From: Undibacterium parvum
Lineage (GTDB): Bacteria > Pseudomonadota > Gammaproteobacteria > Burkholderiales > Burkholderiaceae_D
Assembly (NCBI RefSeq): GCF_003955735.1
Contig: NZ_CP034464.1
Location: forward strand, 2,790,001 to 2,854,000
Direction: 5' to 3'
Length of the DNA stretch: 64,000 nt
The notes beneath the pieces are model-generated. The model ran no database searches, was not told the origin of the DNA, and was given only the letters and a program-made list of their open reading frames with translations. Both the position numbers and the translations under genes were made by a program. Shown piece by piece: positions 58,262-64,000 of this stretch; within the stretch, counting starts at the first letter, position 1; each line of letters begins with the position of its first letter.

Positions 58262-60361
58262 ATGAGTAGTAATATAGTTAGGGCGGTATGCCCCCACGAT
58301 TGCCCAGACACATGCGCCTTGCTAGTCACGGTGAAAGATGGCGTAGCAACTGAGGTGCGCGGAGATCCTGATCATCCGACTACGGCAGGGGTCTTATGTA
58401 CCAAGGTTGCTCGGTATACCGAAAGAACTTATCACGCTGAACGATTACTGTACCCACAGAAGCGCGTTGGAAAAAAAGGCGAAGGGAAATTCGTTCGAAT
58501 TAGCTGGGACGAGGCCTTAGATACGATAGCCGAACGCCTGCAGGCTGTCGCTGCAAAAAGTCCTTTGGCGATACTCCCTTACAGTTATGCCGGAACCATG
58601 GGCTTGGTACAGGGCGACAGTATGTCGCAACGTTTTTTTCATAAATTGGGCGCCTCATTTTTAGATAGAACGATATGCGCTACTGCCGGTGGTGTCGGCT
58701 ATAAGTACACGATCGGTGCACGCGTAGGCACCGACATAGAGCAGACGCAAAATACCAAGCTGATCATCATCTGGGGTGGAAATCCGATCGCCTCTAGTCT
58801 GCATTTTTGGATGCGGGCACAAGAGGCCAAGCGCAATGGCGCCAGGCTGATTGCGATCGATCCTTACCGTTCTCTGACGGCCGAAAAGTGTCATCAACAT
58901 ATCGCCTTATTGCCGGGTACAGATGCGGCTCTGGCATTAGGGATCATGCATGTGCTGATCAAAGAGGATTTGCTCGACCATGACTATATTGCGCGCTATA
59001 CCTTGGGCTTTGATCAATTGGTCAAACAGGTGGAGGAATGGCATCCGACACGCGTTGCAGAAGTCTGCGGAATTACCGCGACAGAAGTGATAGACCTGGC
59101 GCGTGAGTATGGCAGTTCGGCGCAACGCGGTGAGCCCAGTATGATACGCATGAACTACGGTGTACAAAGAGTGCATGGCGGTGGCATGGCGGTACGAAAT
59201 ATCGCCTGCTTGCCGGCCCTGGTCGGCGCCTGGCGGCATGCTGCGGGTGGCGTGCAATTATCGCTATCTGATTCCTTCGCTAAGGATATGGATGCCTTGC
59301 AAAGACCGGATCTATTTCCGGTCGGCGGTGCTCAGCGCACCATCAATATGAGCACCATAGGCGATGATTTAATGCGTGACAGTAGCGCTGCCTTTGGGCC
59401 AAAGATAGAGGCGCTGATCGTGTATAACTCAAATCCTGTTGCGATTGCTCCTGAGTCCAGTGTGGTCGCGCAAGGCTTTGCGAGAGAAGATTTGTTCACT
59501 GTCGTACTCGAGCACTTTCAGACCGATACCGCTGATTATGCAGATATTTTATTACCCGCCACTACGCAATTGGAGCACGTAGATGCGCATAGCGCATACG
59601 GTCATCTGTATATGATGGCGAATAATGCAGCAATAGCGCCCATGGGCGAGGCCAAACCGAATACTGAGATATTCCGCCTATTAGCAGAGCGTATGGGGTA
59701 TGACGAGGCGTGCTTCAGCGAAACGGACGATGAAATTGCTGCGCAAGCTTTTAAAACGAGCGATCCACGCACAGGCAATGTTGATTGGAGTTCGTTAAAG
59801 AAAGAGGGCTGGCGCAAACTGCAGGTAGCTCAAGCGCCCTTCGCACTCGGGCGCTTCGCTACGCCCTCGGGCAAATGTGAATTCTACAGCGAGACCATGT
59901 TGCAACATGGTCTCGCGCCCTTGCCTAGTTTTATTCCTCCCTATGAATCGGTGGCAAGTAACCCTGACTGCGCAGCAAAATATCCGCTTGCGATGATCTC
60001 TCCACCGGCGAGAAATTTCCTCAATTCTAGTTTCGTCAATGTCAAAAGCTTGCGTGATACTGAGGGCGAGCCGCATTTGGATATACACCCAGAGGATGCT
60101 TTGCTGCGCAATATCAGTACTGGCGACATGGTGCGTATTTATAATGACCGCGGTTCTTTCCTCGCCTTGGCACGCGTCACTGAAAAAGCCAGAATTGGTT
60201 TGGTCGTGGGGCTCTCTATTTGGTGGAAAAAATTTGCCTCCGATCATAAAAATGCCAACGAAGTCACCAGTCAGAATTTAACTGACATGGGACGTGGTCC
60301 TACGTTTTATGACGTTTTGGTGCAAGTCGAGAAAGCACAAAGTGGAGTCAGTAAAAATTAA
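58262..60361 (+). CDS. Molybdopterin-dependent oxidoreductase (DMSO reductase family)
   Basis: 699 residues. N-terminal 4Fe-4S site with Cys10, Cys14, Cys18 and Cys46 (CPHDCPDTC ... LCTK). Central molybdopterin domain with IIIWGGNPIASS and VQRVHGGGMA, and a C-terminal molydopterin-dinucleotide-binding domain (PLAMISPPARNFLNSSF, then GDMVRIYNDRGSF). Cys139 in LDRTICATAGG is at about the place of the Mo ligand in related enzymes; this is an inference. No Tat signal, so cytoplasmic. No electron-transfer subunit genes adjoin, which suggests a single-subunit enzyme of the BisC/formate-dehydrogenase-like branch with unknown substrate. Confidence 0.9.
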   Translation: MSSNIVRAVCPHDCPDTCALLVTVKDGVATEVRGDPDHPTTAGVLCTKVARYTERTYHAERLLYPQKRVGKKGEGKFVRISWDEALDTIAERLQAVAAKSPLAILPYSYAGTMGLVQGDSMSQRFFHKLGASFLDRTICATAGGVGYKYTIGARVGTDIEQTQNTKLIIIWGGNPIASSLHFWMRAQEAKRNGARLIAIDPYRSLTAEKCHQHIALLPGTDAALALGIMHVLIKEDLLDHDYIARYTLGFDQLVKQVEEWHPTRVAEVCGITATEVIDLAREYGSSAQRGEPSMIRMNYGVQRVHGGGMAVRNIACLPALVGAWRHAAGGVQLSLSDSFAKDMDALQRPDLFPVGGAQRTINMSTIGDDLMRDSSAAFGPKIEALIVYNSNPVAIAPESSVVAQGFAREDLFTVVLEHFQTDTADYADILLPATTQLEHVDAHSAYGHLYMMANNAAIAPMGEAKPNTEIFRLLAERMGYDEACFSETDDEIAAQAFKTSDPRTGNVDWSSLKKEGWRKLQVAQAPFALGRFATPSGKCEFYSETMLQHGLAPLPSFIPPYESVASNPDCAAKYPLAMISPPARNFLNSSFVNVKSLRDTEGEPHLDIHPEDALLRNISTGDMVRIYNDRGSFLALARVTEKARIGLVVGLSIWWKKFASDHKNANEVTSQNLTDMGRGPTFYDVLVQVEKAQSGVSKN

Positions 60362-60628
60362 ATGTAACGATCGTGCTTTTTTGTAACACTATGTAAAACT
60401 AAATGCAAACCAAGTTTAAATAATTTTTCATGTTGTCGTATTTTGCTAGAGGATGTACTCGGCTTGACGGTAAAAGACTTGCCTAGGTTTATCGAAGTGG
60501 ATAGCATCAAGCTATGACATGGTGTATTGTCGATTTCATAGCGTCGCGAATAGCTTGAATGCGGCTCTAGGCTACAGACGTATACACGCTAATCACACAA
60601 TAAAATAATCAGAGACGAGGTAATGAGT
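60362..60628. other. Intergenic region upstream of the first fadD
   Basis: About 260 bp. A TTGACG at 60463 could be a -35 box but its partner is weak. GAGG eight bases before the chosen ATG is the ribosome site. I saw no FadR-like palindrome. Confidence 0.35.
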
Positions 60629-62311
60629 ATGGATAAGTTTTGGCTGAAGTCGTACCCGGAAGGCGTACCCGCAGAAATCGATGTAACACAATACAAATCA
60701 CTGGTGCAGCTTCTGGAGGAATCGTTTCAGAAATTTGCCGCGCGCAATGCCTATGTGTGTATGGATAAATTTCTGACTTATGGCGAACTCGATACTCTCT
60801 CGAAAAAAATTGGAGCTTGGCTGCAAAGTATAGGTCTTAAAAAAGGTGCTCGTGTCGCCATCATGATGCCGAATATTTTGCAATATCCTGTGGTGATGGC
60901 CGCCATATTGCGCTCAGGCTTTGTGGTTGTGAACGTCAATCCTTTGTACACCCCGCGTGAGTTAGAACATCAGCTAAAAGACTCTGGTGCTGAGGCGATT
61001 TTCATCCTGGAAAATTTTGCCACTACCTTGGAAAAAGTGATCGCCAAGACTGCCGTCAAGCACGTAGTGGTGGCTAGCATGGGCGATATGCTAGGTTCCC
61101 TTAAGGGGGCCATCGTTAATTTTGTCGTGCGTAACGTCAAAAAAATGGTTCCAGCGTTTTCCTTGCCTAACGCACTGCGTTTTAAGCAAGTGCTTGCACA
61201 GTCCGAACACATGCAACTTCAAGCTGTGAGTTTAGGGCATGACGATATCGCTTTTTTGCAATATACAGGTGGCACTACTGGGGTCTCTAAAGGCGCGACC
61301 TTGAGTCATAAAAATGTCGTCGCCAACGTTTTACAGAATGACGCTTGGCTGATGCCGGGTATGCAAGGACAGCATGGTAAAGAGCAAAAAATTATCGTGT
61401 GCGCTTTGCCGCTGTACCATATTTTTGCATTGACAGTGTGCAGTCTGCTAGGCACACGGATAGGTGCGTTGAACCTATTGATCCCTAATCCTCGCGATAT
61501 GCCTGGCTTTATCAAGGAGTTAGGCAAGTACAAAGTGAATGTTTTCCCAGCCGTGAATACTTTGTATAACGGCTTGCTGAATAATCCTGAATTCGCCAAA
61601 TTGGATTTCTCGGGATATGAGATTTGTAGCGGTGGCGGTATGGCGGTGCAGAAAGCGGTCGCTGATAAATGGCTAAAAGTGACTGGTTGTGCGATTGCGG
61701 AAGGTTATGGCTTGTCTGAAACTTCACCAGTGGCGACTGCAAACCCTGCTACTACGAAAGAATTCTCCGGAACGATAGGCATGCCTATTCCTTCGACCGA
61801 AGTAGTGATTTTAGATGACGATGGTAATCGCCTCCCTTTGGGGCAGCCTGGCGAAATCGCGATTCGCGGACCACAAGTCATGGTTGGTTACTGGAATCGC
61901 CCGGACGAAACCGCAAATTCTATGACGGCCGATGGTTTTTTTAAAACAGGCGACGTCGGCATCATGGATTTCCGTGGCTACACCACGATAGTCGATCGTA
62001 AAAAAGACATGATTTTGGTTTCTGGATTTAATGTTTACCCGACTGAAATTGAGGGGGTGGTGGCGCTACATCCTGGTGTTTTGGAGTGTGCCTGCGTCGG
62101 TGTCCCAGATGAAAATTCAGGGGAAGCGGTTAAGTTGTTCGTGGTTCGTAAAGACCCAGCATTGACGGTCGAGCAATTGATGGCCTATTGCAAAGAACAA
62201 TTTACAGCCTACAAAAAACCAAAATATATAGAATTCCGCAACGACTTACCAAAGACCAATGTTGGAAAAATATTGCGCCGGGAATTACGCGATGAGAAAA
62301 AAGCTGCTTAA
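60629..62311 (+). CDS. fadD: Long-chain acyl-CoA synthetase, copy 1
   Basis: 560 residues from MDKFWLKSYPEGVPAEID; an ATG two codons earlier is too close to the GAGG and is not conserved in the tandem copy. ATP-binding loop YTGGTTGVSKGA, A5 motif GYGLSETSP, A7 FKTGDVG and A8 DRKKDMILVSGFNVYPTE all match FadD, with the C-terminal Lys motif KTNVGKILRREL. It activates fatty acids to acyl-CoA at the membrane. Followed by a terminator and then a close paralogue. Confidence 0.95.
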   Translation: MDKFWLKSYPEGVPAEIDVTQYKSLVQLLEESFQKFAARNAYVCMDKFLTYGELDTLSKKIGAWLQSIGLKKGARVAIMMPNILQYPVVMAAILRSGFVVVNVNPLYTPRELEHQLKDSGAEAIFILENFATTLEKVIAKTAVKHVVVASMGDMLGSLKGAIVNFVVRNVKKMVPAFSLPNALRFKQVLAQSEHMQLQAVSLGHDDIAFLQYTGGTTGVSKGATLSHKNVVANVLQNDAWLMPGMQGQHGKEQKIIVCALPLYHIFALTVCSLLGTRIGALNLLIPNPRDMPGFIKELGKYKVNVFPAVNTLYNGLLNNPEFAKLDFSGYEICSGGGMAVQKAVADKWLKVTGCAIAEGYGLSETSPVATANPATTKEFSGTIGMPIPSTEVVILDDDGNRLPLGQPGEIAIRGPQVMVGYWNRPDETANSMTADGFFKTGDVGIMDFRGYTTIVDRKKDMILVSGFNVYPTEIEGVVALHPGVLECACVGVPDENSGEAVKLFVVRKDPALTVEQLMAYCKEQFTAYKKPKYIEFRNDLPKTNVGKILRRELRDEKKAA

Positions 62312-62430
62312 ATTTTTTTCTCGTATTTTGTTCTCTTAGATTCTTGAATTTAAATATTGAAACACAATTTTTAGTCGGTGAGATACTTGATAAAAAATGT
62401 AATTTCGTGAGAACTATTTAATATTTCACA

Positions 62431-62462
62431 AAAAGAGGAAGGTTTATACCTTCCTCTTTTTT
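62431..62462 (+). terminator. Rho-independent terminator between the two fadD copies
   Basis: Perfect 12-bp stem AAAAGAGGAAGG with its complement around TTTATA, ending in six T. The second copy therefore probably has its own promoter in the 80 bp that follow. Confidence 0.92.
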
Positions 62463-62546
62463 AGTCAAACTCTATGCGTTTGTTAACGCTGCCGTGTGAA
62501 TGGCATTGTTTGTCACAGTATACTTATCAGCAACTAGGAAAATAGC

Positions 62547-64000
62547 ATGGATAAATTTTGGTTAAAATCGTATCCGCAAGGCGTGCCTGCAGAGATCGAT
62601 GTTTCGCAATACAAATCGTTAGTACATTTGCTGGAAGATTCATTTCAGAAGTATGCGTCTCGCAAAGCCTATGTCTGCATGGACAAATCTTTGAGCTACG
62701 CTGAGCTTGATGTTTTGTCCAAAAAAATCGCAGCCTGGCTACAAAGTAAGGGATTGAGTAAAGGCGCTCGTGTGGCGATCATGATGCCCAATATCCTTCA
62801 ATATCCGGTTGTGATTGCCGCAGTTCTGCGCGCAGGTTACACGGTCGTGAATGTAAATCCACTGTACACCCCGCGCGAATTGGAACATCAACTCAAGGAT
62901 TCTGGTGCCGAAGCAGTTTTCATATTAGAAAATTTTGCGACTACCTTGCAGCAGATCGTCGCAAAGACAAATGTAAAGCATATTATTGTTGCTAGCATGG
63001 GCGATTTGTTAGGCGGTATAAAAGGTACGCTGGTTAATTTTGTGGTTCGTAAGCTAAAAAAGATGGTTCCGGCTTACTCGCTTCCAAACGCTGTTGGCTT
63101 TAATCAGATCATTGCAGAGGCGAAATCCTTGCCATTTCAGCCGGTAAATCTTGAGCACGATGACATCGCCTTCCTGCAGTACACGGGGGGGACCACCGGT
63201 GTTTCTAAAGGCGCGGTCTTAAGTCATAGAAATATTGTGGCAAATGTCTTGCAAAACGATGCATGGCTGATGACTGGTACTGATGCTAAAGGCGCGGCAG
63301 ATCAGAAAGTCATGGTTTGCGCCTTACCGCTCTACCATATCTTCGCGCTGACCGTTTGTAGCTTGGTCGGTACTCGTATCGGCGCCCTGACTTTGCTGAT
63401 ACCCAATCCGCGTGATATGCCAGGTTTTGTCAAAGAATTGGCGAAATACAAAGTGAACATTTTCCCCGCAGTTAACACTTTGTATAACGGCTTATTGAAT
63501 AACCCAGATTTTGCAAAACTGGATTTTTCTGGTTACCAAATTTGCGTGGGCGGTGGCATGGCGGTGCAAAAAGCGGTTGCCGACAAGTGGTTGAAGGTCA
63601 CTGGCTGCGCCATTTTGGAAGGTTACGGTCTTTCTGAAACTTCGCCAGTCGCCACCGCCAATCCGGCCAGCACCACTGAATTTTCAGGCACGATAGGCTT
63701 ACCTTTGCCGTCTACTGAAATCGCAATTCTAGACGATGATGGTAATCGCCTACCTCTGGGACACTCTGGTGAAATTGCTATTCGTGGCCCGCAAGTGATG
63801 ATGGGATATTGGAATCGGCCTGAAGAGACCGCAAACTCTATGACCGCTGATGGTTATTTCAAGACTGGTGACGTCGGCATTATGGATTTCCGCGGTTACA
63901 CCACCATCGTTGATCGTAAAAAGGACATGGTGCTGGTATCCGGGTTTAATGTGTATCCAAACGAGATAGAAGGGGTGTTAGCTTTACATCCCGGTGTTTT
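62547..64000 (+). CDS. fadD: Long-chain acyl-CoA synthetase, copy 2, cut by window edge
   Basis: The first 484 codons are present, with AGGA seven bases before the ATG. The start MDKFWLKSYPQGVPAEIDV mirrors copy 1 and similarity continues through every motif seen: YTGGTTGVSKGAVLSH, GYGLSETSPVATANPA and FKTGDVGIMDFRGYTT. The reading frame is open to the edge. Amino-acid identity with copy 1 looks to be above 80 percent by eye, so this is a tandem duplication retained as two functional genes. Confidence 0.93.
   Translation, partial: MDKFWLKSYPQGVPAEIDVSQYKSLVHLLEDSFQKYASRKAYVCMDKSLSYAELDVLSKKIAAWLQSKGLSKGARVAIMMPNILQYPVVIAAVLRAGYTVVNVNPLYTPRELEHQLKDSGAEAVFILENFATTLQQIVAKTNVKHIIVASMGDLLGGIKGTLVNFVVRKLKKMVPAYSLPNAVGFNQIIAEAKSLPFQPVNLEHDDIAFLQYTGGTTGVSKGAVLSHRNIVANVLQNDAWLMTGTDAKGAADQKVMVCALPLYHIFALTVCSLVGTRIGALTLLIPNPRDMPGFVKELAKYKVNIFPAVNTLYNGLLNNPDFAKLDFSGYQICVGGGMAVQKAVADKWLKVTGCAILEGYGLSETSPVATANPASTTEFSGTIGLPLPSTEIAILDDDGNRLPLGHSGEIAIRGPQVMMGYWNRPEETANSMTADGYFKTGDVGIMDFRGYTTIVDRKKDMVLVSGFNVYPNEIEGVLALHPGV

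Overview
The window looks like a chromosomal segment of a betaproteobacterium of the order Burkholderiales, most likely family Oxalobacteraceae and close to Undibacterium. This is inferred from the rRNA sequence character, the gene order hinT-tatABC / htrA / mscL / petABC-sspAB, the hemA-prfA-prmC-grxD-ubiX neighbourhood and the minCDE arrangement. No search was run. Most of the DNA is conserved core genome, with short accessory islands marked by insertion sequences and dispersed repeats.

Layout. 1-9,500: end of hinT, the Tat translocase genes, a DUF2461 gene, a DegQ/DegS-like protease divergent from a Nif3-family gene, mscL, the cytochrome bc1 genes petABC, sspA/sspB and tRNA-Thr. 9,500-17,500: an accessory island with a structured palindromic element, two damaged tail-collar genes, a very large FN3/Ig-repeat autotransporter with four exact-length 516-bp modules, and an IS4-family element sitting inside what was the autotransporter's terminator. 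17,500-29,100: ubiX, grxD, tex, a small secreted protein, an IS3-family element inside a dispersed repeat, a GNAT gene, prmC, dsbB, prfA and hemA. 29,100-34,200: a three-gene signalling cluster (response regulator, LysM/FecR protein, CHASE2 histidine kinase). 34,300-36,900: minCDE and tRNA-Phe. 36,900-42,200: a UbiH-family hydroxylase, dsbC, a MobA-like nucleotidyltransferase, a DUF3429 protein and an M61 peptidase. 42,200-48,000: trpE-G-D-C (with a newly seen Trp-rich leader peptide), gph and rpe. 48,000-50,700: apaG, an unlisted 47-residue membrane protein, mltA and an enoyl-CoA hydratase. 50,700-56,760: a complete rRNA operon with two promoters, boxA sites, processing stems, tRNA-Ala and tRNA-Ile in that order, 23S and 5S. 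56,760-64,000: a beta-hydroxyacid dehydrogenase, a molybdopterin oxidoreductase, and two tandem fadD-type acyl-CoA ligases, the second cut by the window edge.

How the genes work together. The Tat translocase near the start is what would export the Rieske protein encoded about 4 kb away, whose N-terminus carries a twin-arginine signal. dsbB and dsbC serve periplasmic disulfide chemistry. HemA, PrfA and PrmC link haem synthesis and translation termination (PrmC methylates the GGQ loop of PrfA). MinCDE places the division septum. The trp genes run from chorismate through anthranilate toward indoleglycerol phosphate, and the leader peptide suggests control by attenuation. FadD paralogues and the enoyl-CoA hydratase point to fatty-acid use.

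The most interesting points are the candidate trp leader peptide with three Trp codons, the small membrane protein divergent from mltA, the IS4 insertion in a terminator loop with a 10-bp target duplication, the collar-gene decay next to a folded ~170-bp element, the modular autotransporter, and the CHASE2/FecR-LysM signalling trio. I did not find a clear new defence or CRISPR-like system.
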